Below, one piece after another: positions 31,101 to 42,397 of a DNA stretch of 64,000 nucleotides. Under the pieces are notes generated by a model. It did no database searches and was not told where the DNA came from. It saw nothing but the letters and a program-made list of their open reading frames with translations. Position numbers and translations under genes: made by a program. The stretch's first letter is position 1, and each line of letters opens with the position of its first letter. Source of the DNA: Nigrospora sphaerica. Taxonomy: Eukaryota > Ascomycota > Sordariomycetes > Amphisphaeriales > Apiosporaceae. The DNA is taken from NCBI GenBank assembly GCA_018287875.1, contig JAGVVL010000001.1, positions 3,162,001 to 3,226,000 on the forward strand, written 5' to 3'.

Positions 31101-31832
31101 ACGGTTTTCACGACTGCCCTTGGACGGCTTTGACCGAGTCTTGGGTGCAACGATGACTTCGGCGTCAGGGGCAATCTTGACGAAAGCGACGTCGGCTGCA
31201 GGAGCGGGCTCCAGCGACAGTACCTTGATGTTGGCAGTCGAGGTAGGCGACAGATGCAGAGTCAGGGGATGCGGCGGCGCTGCCGTTTGGCCTTGGGCCG
31301 GCACGTAGCTCGGGTTGGGCACGGCTCGGATCTGGGACAACATATTAAGCTCGAGGAAATTGGCGTGCAGCTCGATGATCTCCCAGTCCTCGGGCGTAAG
31401 GGGCTCAATGTTCACTGTATGCGCCAGCGGCGGATCGACGTGGATAATCGCCGTGACCTTCTGCCCATCGGCCAAGCCCATGGTGGAGGCCAGAGTCGCG
31501 TCAATCTCGATCGAGGCGACCTCCTGGTCCCTAGCACTCCCGCGGGAACTGGTGATGCCGTCTCTCGTGACCATGGGCGCAATTTTGCGCTTGCTGGGCA
31601 TGCCGGTCCATCCTACGTATATGGATCGCGGGGCGGCGGCGGAACCGTTAGCCTGCACAGGGGCATTGGAAGGCCGGTAGTTAAGCTCGACGACGACATT
31701 CTGGGCGGCCGTGTTCACGTTCACGAGGAGCGAGACGAGACTGGAGGGCAGGTTGACCAGACAGCTCTTCAAATGCACCAGGGAGATCTCGGCGGCGGTG
31801 GATTGCACGTTCCTGCGCTGTAAGGGGGCCAT
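28107..31832 (-). CDS. PEX1: Peroxisomal AAA ATPase Pex1
   Basis: Type II AAA+ ATPase which, with Pex6, extracts the ubiquitinated import receptor Pex5 from the peroxisomal membrane. Intronless, 1241 residues from ATG 31832. The N-terminal double-psi barrel region begins AEISLVHLKSCLVNLPSSLV. D1 has a P-loop GALGSGKTAVAHSLAKAL and a degenerate AAA core (Walker B VILDDLDKL). D2 has the full set: GFPGCGKTLLASAVAGECG, GPEILNKYIGASE, Walker B VLFFDEFDSIAPKRG, and the second region of homology from VTDRVVNQLLTQMDG to PALLRPGRLD. An upstream in-frame ATG at 31868 would add 12 residues (MVSRPDGRPLPD); I prefer 31832 because the MAPLQ start abuts the conserved N-domain, but both are possible. Head-to-head with MCM7. 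Confidence 0.96.
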   Translation of the reverse strand: MAPLQRRNVQSTAAEISLVHLKSCLVNLPSSLVSLLVNVNTAAQNVVVELNYRPSNAPVQANGSAAAPRSIYVGWTGMPSKRKIAPMVTRDGITSSRGSARDQEVASIEIDATLASTMGLADGQKVTAIIHVDPPLAHTVNIEPLTPEDWEIIELHANFLELNMLSQIRAVPNPSYVPAQGQTAAPPHPLTLHLSPTSTANIKVLSLEPAPAADVAFVKIAPDAEVIVAPKTRSKPSKGSRENRSVGGTSRRSGKSTASTVRRRSGREEKKPALFLRGVDRGVCGDWFDEEPALQESSVWVDRDLLLSNDFRGVNYVSVKIVRPAGLQPPIDPQKQQQEAAANAEGIKASESVVAHLRPWDDSPDSQTIALSTSLCASFGSLGLVGGVVKIEPAPAPVSKSTVQQLKIYPFATTSSKTPDGLRFGGESKSEKEEAAKRIAQIYGGAGGTKGLLQGPLTDGMVLGTHEGLECPSGWEGAVVKLGPPPVVTGSKEPVSWFLGSDKQVALDVQAAIPRPSWLEEKEAHEGALPDAPLVGIDTLLANIKTHLSHMSSVMLTGALGSGKTAVAHSLAKALRRDYLFHTTYFPCRSLVNDESRITTVKEILNRVFMTASWGARLGGKALVILDDLDKLCPAETELQVGNDNGRSRQISETICSIVRQYCGRDSGVVLLATTQGKDSLNNVIIGGHVVREMVDLKAPDKPTRRKIMETVVGQYAVSAGADRRESIHSRPTTADGSAAGEEGGAWMDGQSESSRKNSAARAKADGFLLDPELDFLDVAGETDGYMPGDLLLLVSRARNEALIRSVSEDPDKSIPIIQLSRTDFDNALKGFTPASLRNVTLQTSTTTFSSIGGLKETRRILLETLQYPTKYAPIFAQCPLRLRSGLLLYGFPGCGKTLLASAVAGECGLNFISVKGPEILNKYIGASEKSVRDLFERASAAKPCVLFFDEFDSIAPKRGHDSTGVTDRVVNQLLTQMDGAEGLSGVYVLAATSRPDLIDPALLRPGRLDKSLLCDFPDQEDRVDILRALGSKVKLSAEIMESEEGLQELARRTEGFSGADLQALVSNAQLEAIHDVLSDIDLQPSGKSRQSAVAKVGGASGRSRNFVQFRYGAEEAAIEERARAARGFNRSSELAENAAIAAKLQQIKLARKKVKQTQTGAGTMPNGHTKQDEKTKETAGGEVVLGLKHLFKALDDTRASISTQERSRLERIYREFVVGRSGEMRDGQGSMEVGGRSSLM

Positions 31833-32807
31833 GTCGGGCAATGGTCGTCCGTCCGGCCGCGAGACCAAGCCGGCACGGAGAAGGAGGCGTCGAGTCGGTT
31901 TAGAGTTACGCCAGGGGCAGAGGGGGTCGGAGGATGGTCACAACGATGGGTTGGCTTTTTAGGTGAGCAATGACGGACGAGAACCCCCATACCCCGGGTC
32001 TGGGCTTGCGGGAGAGGGAGAGATGGCGTCGGTGGGCGATGGAGCTGGAGCTGGCTGCATGTGCCGCGGTGTACCGAGGCATTCATCTACAAGCTGGGCT
32101 GGCGGTCTGGCGGCTGGGTACCCGCCTGGTGCCGCCTTCAGCTGCAGGTACATCTCCTGTCTACAAAGTAGCCGAACTCCGTACTCGCTCGGTCCCCTGT
32201 ACGGAGGACCCGTTGCAAGAGCCCAAGTCCCGGTGAAAGCCACAGCTCGTGGCATTCTATGATCCCATCTGTCATCCACGAGCGCCCATCCTATGAACAG
32301 TCGGGGTAAACGTACGGAAAGCTCCGCACTGCTTAAGTCATGTAGGTACGTACTTCTGCTCCGTGTGCTGCAGAGGTAAAAAAAGGTGCAATGAGGACAA
32401 AGGTGGCTCCAGCCTGTGTCATTAGGTGCATAAGTTCAATGGTGTATGTATGTGTGTAGTAGTACATGAACAAAGGAGGCCATTAAGGGTCGTGTGGCTA
32501 GTGGCGTCTGGTTCGCGTTGCGCGTCGGGACGAGAGCTGCAGTCGCGTCGCTGCGTGGACCATCGAATTTGTGGAAGTCGCGAACCCACGCGATTATCCT
32601 TGCCCGCAATTGGCGCGCCAGCCTCTCATCCCACCACCCCTCCCCTCCTTCTCTCGGTTCGTAATAGTACAACAGCAGCTGATGAGCCACCTGTGAGCGT
32701 GCGAGCACCACTCCTTCCTTTCATCCTTCTCGCAGGCTAGTCGCCGTCATTGCTATTCCCCCCGAGACGTCGCCGCCGCCGCCGCCGCCAGCAACGACGA
32801 CGACACC
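31833..32807. promoter_or_regulatory. Shared upstream region of PEX1 and MCM7
   Basis: 975 bp between the two start codons, transcribed outward on both sides. An ACGCGA word at 32588-32593 resembles an MBF/SBF-type cell-cycle element and would suit MCM7, but it is a short match. An AscI-type palindrome GGCGCGCC occurs near 32611. The last 60 bases before MCM7 are a CCG-trinucleotide run. No gene is supported here. Confidence 0.4.
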
Positions 32808-35412
32808 ATGGCGCTTCTGCAGTACCGCAAGGTCGTCGACTATGAGGAGCAGCAGACTGCCTTCGAGGACTTCCTCGTCAAGTTCAAGACATCCCCACAG
32901 GAGACCATCACCCATGCCATTGGCCAGGTCAGCATTGCCGACGAGGACCTGACCGACGACGAGTATGACTTTATGGACGAGGATGACGAGGCGCAGGAGG
33001 CGCGGCGAAGGGCCAAGCAGGCGCAACGGCAACCACGGCATAAGTATGTCGAAATGATGCAGCAGCTGGCCGATAGGACGCTGGACGAAGTCCTGGTGGA
33101 GCTGGACGACATCGCCTCGGTGAGCACAATGTAGCCTGCGTACAGCGCCTGCGAAGATTTGTTGGACTGACGGCGAAGCAGTACGAGGCCGATGTGGGCG
33201 GCGACAACTTGAAACTCGTCGAGTCCATCGAGAACAACACCAAGCACTACGTCGAAATCCTTTCTCGGGCCATTGACAACAAGATGCCCGATCCTACTAC
33301 CGGTGTGACCTTCAAGGATGATGTCCTGGACGTCATCATGGACCGAAGACAGAATCGGAACCGCGAGCTAGAGCAGATCGCCGAGAACACTAACGACCCG
33401 ACACGACTGCAATCCACGTTTCCGGCTCAGCTGACCCGCCGCTACACCCTGGTCTTCAAGCCGAGATCGTCGACAGCCGATCACCCGCGCAAGGCGCTGG
33501 CCGTGCGGCAGGTACGCGGCGAACACCTTGGCCACCTGATCACGGTTCGCGGCATTGCCACGCGTGTGTCCGACGTCAAGCCCATTATGCAGGTCGGCGC
33601 CTACACTTGCGATCGCTGCGGCTGCGAGATCTTCCAGCCCGTAAGCGACAAGTCGTATGCCCCGCTGGATATGTGCAAATCCGAAGAATGCACGAAGAAC
33701 CAGGCCAAGGGGCAGCTATTCCAGTCTTCGCGCGCTTCCAAATTCCAGCCTTTCCAGGAAGTCAAGATCCAGGAAATGGCTGAACAGGTTCCTATTGGCC
33801 AGATCCCACGTACCCTCACGGTCCTGTGCTACGGCAGCACCGTCAGACAGGTGAACCCGGGCGATGTTGTGGACATCTCGGGCATCTTCCTGCCCACACC
33901 TTACACCGGTTTCAAGGCCATGCGTGCTGGTCTCCTCACCGATACCTACGTGGAGGCACACCATATTCTGCAGCACAAGAAGGCCTACAATGAGATGGTT
34001 ATCGACGATCGCTTGCTGAGGCGCTTCACGGCGTACAACCAGTCGGGTCTTACCTACGAGATGCTAGCCAAGTCGATCGCGCCCGAAATTTTCGGTCACC
34101 TCGACGTAAAGAAGGCCTTGCTGCTCCTGCTCGTCGGCGGCGTCACCAAGGAGGTCGGCGACGGCATGCGTATCCGTGGCGACATCAATATCTGCCTCAT
34201 GGGCGATCCTGGTGTGGCCAAGTCGCAGCTTCTCAAGTACATCTCCAAGGTTGCGCCCCGTGGTGTGTATACTTCGGGCCGGGGCTCCAGTGGCGTCGGT
34301 CTGACGGCCGCCGTTATGCGCGATCCTGTCACGGACGAGATGGTTCTGGAGGGAGGTGCCTTGGTTCTCGCTGACAACGGCATCTGCTGCATCGATGAGT
34401 TTGACAAGATGGACGACAACGACAGAACTGCCATCCACGAGGTCATGGAGCAACAGACCATTTCCATTTCCAAGGCCGGCATTTCCACCACTCTCAACGC
34501 CAGGACATCTATCCTGGCGGCTGCTAACCCTATCTACGGTCGCTACAACCCCCGCATCTCGCCCGTCGAGAACATCAACCTCCCTGCCGCGCTTCTGTCT
34601 CGTTTCGATGTCCTCTTCCTTCTTCTTGATACCCCTTCCCGCGACAGCGATGCGCAGTTAGCCAAGCACGTTGCCTACGTGCACATGCACAGCAAACACC
34701 CGGATATATACGCCAGCGACGGCGCCGCCAGCAACGCGAATGGCGACGCGCCAAATGTCGTCTTCACGCCTCACGAAGTGCGCGCGTACGTCGCACGGGC
34801 GCGTACATTCCGTCCCACCGTCCCCGACACTGTCACTGAATACCTGACCAAGACGTACGTGCGTCTCCGGAAGGCCCAGAAGGTCGCAGAGAGCAAGGGC
34901 CAAAACTTTGCGCACACTACGCCTCGTACCCTGCTCGGTGTGGTCCGTCTGGCGCAGGCCCTAGCTCGCTTGCGGTTCGCCGACGTTGTGATTCAAGAGG
35001 ACGTCGACGAGGCTCTGCGTCTGGTCGAGGCCAGCAAGGAGAGCTTGACGGCCCACGAAGGACCTCGCAGACGCGGCAGAGACGCCAACACCAGAATCAT
35101 GGAGGAGGTCAAGCGACTGCTCGACAGCGGTGCCTGCCGGCCCGACGACGAGGACGAGGACGACGAGGAGGACGGTTCGATTGAGCTGAGCATGCGGAAG
35201 GTCCGAGAGCGTGTGCTTGCCAAGGGATTCACCGAGGACCAGTGGCTGACTGCTCTAGACGAGTACACGAGCCTGGATGTGAGTCCACCCCCATTGCCCC
35301 GCTGGGGATGGCCAATGCTGACATTCATGACCAGGTCTGGCAAACTGCTGGTAATGGCACAAGGCTGGTGTTCATCAACGCTGGTAACGGCAATGACGAG
35401 GACATGGAGTGA
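32808..35412 (+). CDS. MCM7: DNA replication licensing factor Mcm7
   Basis: Subunit of the hexameric MCM2-7 replicative helicase. Exons are 32808-33119, 33182-35278 and 35335-35412, all phase 0, giving 828 residues. The first intron (62 bp) starts GTGAGC and ends GCAG; the second (56 bp) is GTGAGT..CCAG, with GCTGAC as branch site. The N-terminal domain carries the zinc finger [11 protein letters not shown]...CKSEEC. The AAA+ domain has Walker [14 protein letters not shown], Walker [10 protein letters not shown], sensor-1 [12 protein letters not shown] and the arginine finger LLSRFDVLF. The spacing and the start [15 protein letters not shown] are those of the Mcm7 paralogue. The C-terminal winged-helix region follows an acidic linker ([11 protein letters not shown]). 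The short third exon supplies the terminal 25 residues ending DEDME. Confidence 0.97.
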
Positions 35413-36416
35413 TATCGGGTACGGCGGCCCGTGGAAAGGGCGACGGGTTTCACATCGGGTTGTAGGAGAAAATGGAATTTTACGGCGTTATGGCTGCATT
35501 CCCAGGTCAAGATATGTCTGTTCTATGGGGATGATGAATGAAAGCACGTGCGGGAACGAAGAAAGCTGGGTCTAAAACAGCAGATGGCATCGTAGGGCCG
35601 GCATTTGAACAACCCCCCTTCCCTTGATGCCCAAAATGAAATCGGAGGGAACCAACCCATGAAGTAACAATCATGACCCCTTTGCCTGAGTACGTTCCCC
35701 CCGCGTCCATGGCTCCCTCGACTCACTCTTGTGTCTCGCCATCCATTGGGCTAGTTCGCACCCCGGTTTTGCCATTCAACGGTTCCTTTCCCCAGGGAGT
35801 GGATACAAACAAGCCCGGGTATTCAAACGCGGCCGGCACCATAGACCCAAACCAAACGCCGCAACTTAGCACTTCGCGTACAATCTCGTTTTCAGCGTGG
35901 CCCGGGCCCCTTCAGCCTGCGTGGTTGGGGTGACGAGGCTCTTTACGGGCAACTGGTTGGGGAATCCACCCTTCATTTCGGGAAGATTGAGCTTCTCCAA
36001 TTAAAACGAAGAAAGGCGCATGGCCGGCCACCCATGGAGCCCAGCCGTGGGAAGGGCGATGCCTGCCGGCGTTGTCTCACGTTTTGAGCCGTGCGTGCCA
36101 ATACACCATGTGCCCAGGGCAAGCAAGAATGACCATAGGTACGCAACCAAGCACCAGTCGAGTCGTGCCTTATCGCCTCCCGGCTATGAGATAGAAACCA
36201 CAGGCGGGACACGAGATTGTAGAAAATCCATGCAGGGCGTAAAGGAACGAAGCCTGACAGCCGGCCAAGAACTCGCTAGCCTTGCTCGCGGCCGGCAAGT
36301 TCTCATCATATGCAGCCCTGGAGATGATATGATCTCACCGGAGCCAGCGGCGGGGGGCCCCCAAGTTTCGCGAAGCGACCCGCGACACCCAATTAATGCT
36401 ATTTTGGGTGTGTACC
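35413..36416. other. Convergent intergenic gap MCM7 / BET2
   Basis: About 1 kb between two stop codons. It should hold the two 3' untranslated regions. Open frames at 35673-35933 and 36020-36523 are not supported by any recognisable feature. Confidence 0.5.
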
Positions 36417-37486
36417 TCACTGTTGCTTGTTGCCAAGCACCCGGTCCGTCGTGGACCTTGGTAAGCAGTACACGGGATCAATCGCATCCAAGTCGGGATA
36501 TCCGAGGAGACTCAACCCCGTGAGGCCAAACAGGGTATGCCAGACATCGACCATATTACCAGGTCGGTCTGAGATACCGCCCAGTTCAGTATCTTGGCAC
36601 CGCAGGATGAACTTGATGAGGGCGTCGCGGTCGATCCAGTGGGTTCGGCCAATCATGGCCAAACTGCTCAGCACCCACCAGCTGTAGCAGACATCCTCCT
36701 GCTTCTCGGGCCGCCCGTTGAGCCCGCCGTTGGGCAACTGGCGTTCGCTGAGCCACTTGCCCAGCTTGTCTACCTGGACCGTTTCCATGCGGCCCGCGAT
36801 GGACAGGGCGGCGAGGCAGGTGAAGATCTGGCCGGAATGCGACTCTGCCCCGGGCGTGAGGCCGTATCCACCGTCGAAGTTGGCACAGGCCTCTATGTGC
36901 TGCACGGCCTTGTCCACGTCTACGAGGTGCAGCAAACCCATGAGCGACAGCGCGTTGAAGGCGCCGTAGAGAAAGCGCGTGTCTTCCTCGCCCCACTCGT
37001 CACCGGCAAAGGTGCCAGTCTCGCGGTTCTGCAGGTCGGCGATGACTGTTTCCCTGTCAGCAGAAAGGCCAGGGCGGGCGGAGGCGCAGGCGTAGGCGCA
37101 GGCACCGGGGGGTTCGACGCACACTTCCCCACGGCCGCTTTGCCCTTCCCGCGCGTCTCGAGCTCGTCGAAGCCGTCGATGAGGGCGAATATCTGGACGG
37201 CGCTGACGGTATAGAGCATGTGGGCATCGTGGCCAGGGGCGGCGCCGAAGCCGCCGTTGTCATGCTGGCAAGAGAGCAGGAAGTCAATGGTACCGTCGCG
37301 GGGGATGGCGTCGGGGTGTCGGAGGAGGTGCAGCGAAGTGAGGCCCCAGTAGAGGCCGTTCAGGCGCAGGTGTTCCGTCAGCCAGTAATCGTACTCGTCC
37401 TTGCGGCTGTCCAAGCTCTGAATGTACTTGACGTGGGCTGCCATCGCTAGCTGGAGCTCGTCGGGAAGATGCGGTAGTTGGGCCAT
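36417..37486 (-). CDS. BET2: Rab geranylgeranyltransferase type II beta subunit
   Basis: Zinc-dependent catalytic beta subunit that attaches geranylgeranyl groups to C-terminal cysteines of Rab/Ypt GTPases presented by the escort protein. Exons are 37486-37125 and 37053-36417; the 71-bp intron 37054-37124 begins GTGTGC and ends CTGACAG. Joining in phase 2 gives ...KAAVGKETVIADLQNRETGTFAGDEWGE, continuous with the family. The product is 332 residues, the usual size. Prenyltransferase repeats with GGF/GGY signatures are visible (QHDNGGFGAAPG; NFDGGYGLTPG; QLPNGGLNGRPEK; DTELGGISDRPG). Zinc ligands are the Asp-Val-Cys in QEDVCYSWW and the His in VDVWHTLFGL. The start is ATG 37486 (MAQLPHLP); the frame is open upstream only through a TTG codon. 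Confidence 0.95.
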
Positions 37487-40400
37487 GGCCGTCGGCAGCC
37501 GCGGCAAGCGGACTAGAGTCGGTGCGGTGGGAGAGTTTGACAGAGGTTCGCGTCCCTGCCGGCGTGATGCGCGCCTTCAGAGTAGGGGTTCGTGTGTGCT
37601 GTTTCGAATGGGACTCGCAGGCAGTAGTAGTAGCTGGAGCTTAGGTAATCCGATGGCGAGGGGCAGAGGGGATGGATGGCGGAGGATAGGACTGGGACGA
37701 TGTAGCTACCCCACCACACGTGGGCAGGGGCGTTGTAGGTATGGGAAGATGGTTGCCGGCCTTCAAAAGAAACAGCCAATAGTAGCAGCGCCGATGAGGA
37801 CCTCAAAGAAGGAGGCATGGGATAGAGGACATCGCCATGTGTACTAACTTCCACTCACTGGAGGCCCGGGATACGCGTGCTGCGATACCGGTCTTTTGTC
37901 CCACACCAGTAGCACACTACCCCTTGTGCATTCATGTATTTCATATTACCTCGCTGCGCAAAATCGCCGAGCAAAGAGACACGCAAGAAGTAGCGCAGAA
38001 GGCCAGAATACTGGGAGAGGTTGGTAGATCTCATCCATCCACTGCTTTTCAACAAATCAATGGGCATATTGGGAGCATGCGGAGATGGTCCGGCCAACCT
38101 CTCGCAACCCAAGGCTTCCCCAACTTGGGCGATTCCGCGGCACTGGAGTAAAACGCCACCTTCTGCGTGCCACCCTGCTATGTCTCACGCCGCTCCCAGA
38201 GCCGGAAAGGCTGAAGATCTCAGCTGCCACGCGAACCGCCCAACCACCCACTGAGAGGGAACGTGTGTTGTGGGAACTGTCACTATAGGGAGTTGACGCG
38301 GCTGCCGCCGGGATCCCTCCTCGGGTCGGAAGTATTGCGAAATAAACCGGCGCCCCCATCCGCGCGGCATCGAGAGACGGCGATCACGAGGGCGGGGGAC
38401 ATTTGGATCATCGTAGGGCCACGCCACCGAACCAGCGACAATGTATGCTGGATCACAATGAGCGCATATCAGCAACACGGGGGATCCAATTGCAAGCTGG
38501 TGCCTCTCATTGTCGTCGTCGCCGTCGTCGCGAGAAAGGTAAGACAAACCGTATATCCGGCCCTCCGTCTGTGTCGCCCTTGCTGGCATGCCACGGATCA
38601 CGGCCGCAACCTTAGTCCGCCAGCCACCTGCCAGCCTCCCTGCAGCCCTCCTATCAGAACGTGCAGTTCGGGCATCTGAAGGCGGCCGCTGGGGGGACGA
38701 GCACGGCTCCCTGGACAGCGAGCTTTTCTCCGGCGAGTCTGCCGTGGCATAACGGACGATACCCAGCGACAAGGTGAACCCCGACACAGACCCGGCGCCG
38801 AAACGCAACCATCGGGAGTGAGCGTTCATTTCCATACTCGCACCTGGTAGGGAGGTAGATCCTGACGCTATGCGGCAGGTCCTGGCAATGTGCATATGTC
38901 ACCTCGTACCGGGACATAGGATAGGCGCACGCGTGGGCTTGCGCAGAAGCGGTATACGTAGTAGACAGTAGTACACAGCACCCAACTGCTTCAGCCACTC
39001 AATGGATACAGCGCGGGGGAGGGGGGGGGGGGTGGCTCACTACTATTATCCATCCTTACATGGGACCCGACCCGTGAGCTGCAGTGCCAACCTGGGGGGA
39101 CCGTCCTTCGGCCCCCATGCCCACTTATGTTCCGGGCCCGGCTGTTTTGACCAGAAACAAATGTCTAATCATTTTGTGCTAAAAATAAAGACGCATGTAT
39201 CCCAGCGCGGGCGCGCCCACGTCTTTACTACCGTCGCCGTTGAAGGGCCGGAGGGCAGAACTGGCTGGAAGCCGGCAGCCCGGCCGGCTGTATATTGTCC
39301 GTCCAGGCCTGCCCAGGCTTTGCGTCCGTGAAGGTACCTAGGTAGCGCAGCGGTACGTGATGTGTATCTGTCGGCGTCGAGCATTGGGGGCCCTAAAGCT
39401 GTAAATTACGTACGGCGCGCATACCTAGGGCGGGCCAGGGCACCCCTGGCATGTCAGGCTGCCCAAGGGGCATTTTGACTCAGCAAACGCGGCAAGGTCG
39501 TTTCAGAAAAGAGCATTTCGGGCACATGGGAGCCGGGTCGAGGTACGCGCTGCAGGCATTGACACCCTTTCCCCCATCATGCACTTCCGTCAACCGCCAT
39601 CACGAACGGACGACGCTGGCGCCGCCGGATATTGCGTGAGTAATCCGCTAGATTCGAACCCACCGACGTAACTACTGCTGGAGCGTTTGCGAGACGTTGC
39701 AACAACGTATGTGAAAAGTCACCACTGGTGCTAGTGACGAGTGTAAGTTTGCCGCCATCGTAACGAAGAAACCGACCGGGCAACGGTTTTCTCACGTACG
39801 CCGTTTCGTTCCCTGCGCCTCGGCCGTCGGCGATGCATGATTAGGCGTCCGTCCAGGCCGTCTATTCAGCCTTGTACCCACCCCTCCCTACCTCCCTCAT
39901 GTACCGACGGCGATCCCCCGGGAGGCGTCCGTACGGAGCAGCGTACGACGTAGCGACAACCAGGTATGCGGGACTGGGAGGGCCGGGCAGGCAGGCCGAG
40001 AGGCTTTGGGACGTCCCAAGACTGAGGACTGGCATACAGGTTGTACTGCTGCCACCTGTCCGCCGCCCCCGCAACGCAACCCCCCTTCCAAAGCAAGCAT
40101 GGAAGACGGCGTGCTGTACGGCCCGTGACACCAATTGGTGGTGAAGCAGCTGCCGTCGTTGCTTTTGGGCCAGCAAAGCGCTGTGATAGCAAGCTTCTAG
40201 GCCGTCGTGTAGGTAGTCGCGGCGGAAACAATCAGCCACATGGTGCAGCTAACTGCTAGCCTGCTTCAAATTGGACGGCTCGGTGGAACCGGGATCGGGG
40301 CCATTGTGGGGCTGGCCAAGCATGGGGGAGCCACCTAGGCTGGTGGATGCCAGGGGACTGGGAGGGGAGAAAGGGCGATGACGGCTCGAACAAAAAGAAA

Positions 40401-41111
40401 CGGGCAACCCGTCGTGGGATGGATGGATCCATGAGTTGATCAGCCTCACGGCGGGTGCTTGTTGGTTGGTGCCAGGTCGTCAGGCACGCCCGCGTCTATC
40501 GCTCTGGACCCTTTCCCTGGCCGGTTCCTGCTTAGGGCTGCAAGTTCCAATACGGATGTGCCTGGTGTTCCGGGGGTGTCTCTGGGTGGGTATGGGCGTA
40601 CCTTCAATTAGCTGCTCGACGCGAAAGGACCAGGGCGGTTTGGGGGAAACTGCTGGACGGAGGTAAGGGAATGAACGGGATGCAAGGTGTGGGAGAAGGA
40701 GTTGGCGCGTGTAGTCGTGCATCCGGAGCTGACCAAGACTCCGTAGCGTCCATGCATCTCCATCCAATGCCACACCTAGAGAAAGGTACCTCCCTGAGCC
40801 CTGGCAACCTGAGGTCCTCTAATAAGGGCTCTTTGTAGGATGGGCGAGTGGGTGAATTAGGTGATGGATGATGGATGATCCAGAATGCCGGGGAGAGCTG
40901 GGAGTCCGCATCCATCCCTCCCATCCACCTACTTAGGTACATTCTGCCTCAATTAACCAATCTCTGTATATAGCGAGCTCGGTTTCATTTCCTCTCATTG
41001 CTGGTAGTCCGTTGACATTTATGACAGGGCATTGATAAGAGGCACCTCGTTTCCCCCCCTGATGAGGGGCCAGAGTTACAGCACAGCGGGGAGGGAGCGC
41101 GAGTGTACATA

Positions 41112-41113
41112 CG

Positions 41114-41144
<31 letters not shown>

Positions 41145-41155
41145 ATACACACGCA
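41112..41155. repeat. (GC)n(AC)n alternating purine-pyrimidine tract
   Basis: GCGCGCGC runs directly into a long (AC)n stretch with a single TA interruption. Alternating purine-pyrimidine DNA of this kind is a microsatellite and is prone to Z-DNA. A similar tract with the same order lies about 650 bp downstream. Confidence 0.85.
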
Positions 41156-41758
41156 CGTACGCACGCACACCATATCCCGCTAGCTGCCCGTTAATTGCGT
41201 ACCCCAACTTCATACGCGCACGCTGTGAGAGAGAGCCGGCCAACAGGCTCCGTGACTGCTTGGCTGCTGAGCCGGCCATTCTGGCTGTTCCAGCCTGTTT
41301 TGTTTCCGTAACCCAATCTCCGCACACCCTCTCCCCCTTCGTCCCCTCCACGTCGTCTTGCACGTTGCGTCAGGCGTACCGTCCCCTACTGCCTAGACTC
41401 GGGCCATAGGCTGGACCCTGGCAGCCCTGGAGACCTAGTCGGAGAAGAGACCTGATACAAGTACATGTATCCAACGGCGCACGAGACATCGTACGCTACA
41501 TACATACCTCCCCAGTGACCTGGCGGCACACCACTCAAAGCCATATCCATACTTCGTACATGGCACCCCCTCCCTCCTCCCCCCCCCCCAATGGTGCCGC
41601 CGCTACATACTTTATTACCTGCCTGTCAATTGCCCGTCCGACCACCTCCACGGTACCGTACCTACCACGAGCCTTTAGGTACGTTCCACTCGTCACCCAT
41701 TCCTACCGGCTCTCTGCAAGTAAGGTAGGTTCGGTACCGTACCTGGCAATCTACCTAG

Positions 41759-41817
41759 GCGCGCGCACACACACACACATACACACACACACTCACACAC
41801 TCACACACACACACACG
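41759..41817. repeat. Second (GC)n(AC)n tract
   Basis: GCGCGC followed by (AC)n with TA and TC interruptions, then a purine-rich GA tract to about 41884. The order and orientation are the same as in the tract at 41112-41155. It lies about 580 bp before the RhoGAP start codon. Confidence 0.85.
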
Positions 41818-42397
41818 AGGGAGTGAGAGGGAGACGGACAGGGAGAAGAGATAGCGAGCCGAGCGAGAGCGAGAGAGGGAGAAAAGACGGCCAGCCCAGC
41901 CCCGGCCAAACTTGCCCGCCGAATTGACACCCGCCCGCCTCTCCCTCGCGCAGCTCCCGGAGCGTCGCCGATCAGACCTGAGGCGCACAATAGTGCGTGC
42001 ACCCCATCAACACCTCCTCGCTCGAGGCCACAGAGGCAACAGGCGCTCAGACCCTGGCGTGCAAGACTCCGGACAAGACATTTGCGCGCATAACAAGACA
42101 GGACGGTGCTGAAACCGCCGACACACACGGAGTGTCCTCGAGGCCCTCCTCAATCACGCTGCCGCTGGCTTGCCCGACCTGCCTGCTGCTTGTCCGCACG
42201 CCCGCCCTGCAACATTACCTATCCCGTCCGATTCTCTCGAGCCAACGTGCCCGCCTGGACCCAGCAACCCAACTTAGCCGGCGGAGGTAGCACTTACTTC
42301 CAAACCTGCTGCTCTGGGCCAGCGTGCTCCTGCGTGAGCGAAGTACCCAGGCGCATGGTACCCGGCCTCGTCGCCACGGTCCGTCACGGCCACCACC

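Larger units (their letters stand above)
37487..42397. other. Long gene-poor region upstream of BET2 and RhoGAP
   Basis: About 4.9 kb between two divergent start codons, the longest stretch without a supported gene. Many open frames of 60-236 codons occur on both strands, but they are mutually overlapping, compositionally random and carry no motif I recognise. The region includes a G run at 39021-39032, TAGGTACC-type words, two (GC)n(AC)n tracts (separate entries) and a purine-rich stretch at about 41817-41884. The part from about 41800 is probably RhoGAP promoter and leader. Non-coding transcripts could be present but cannot be seen from sequence. Confidence 0.45.

Noticed and set aside
38185..38895. 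236-codon minus-strand ORF in the gene-poor interval
   Set aside because: Residue pattern is unstructured, there is no motif, and other long frames overlap it. Transcript data would be needed to revive it.
39600..39730. tRNA-like B-box (GGTTCGAAT) on the minus strand
   Set aside because: The arms around the TTCGAAT do not pair as a T-stem, and no acceptor or anticodon stem can be drawn, so it is a chance match.
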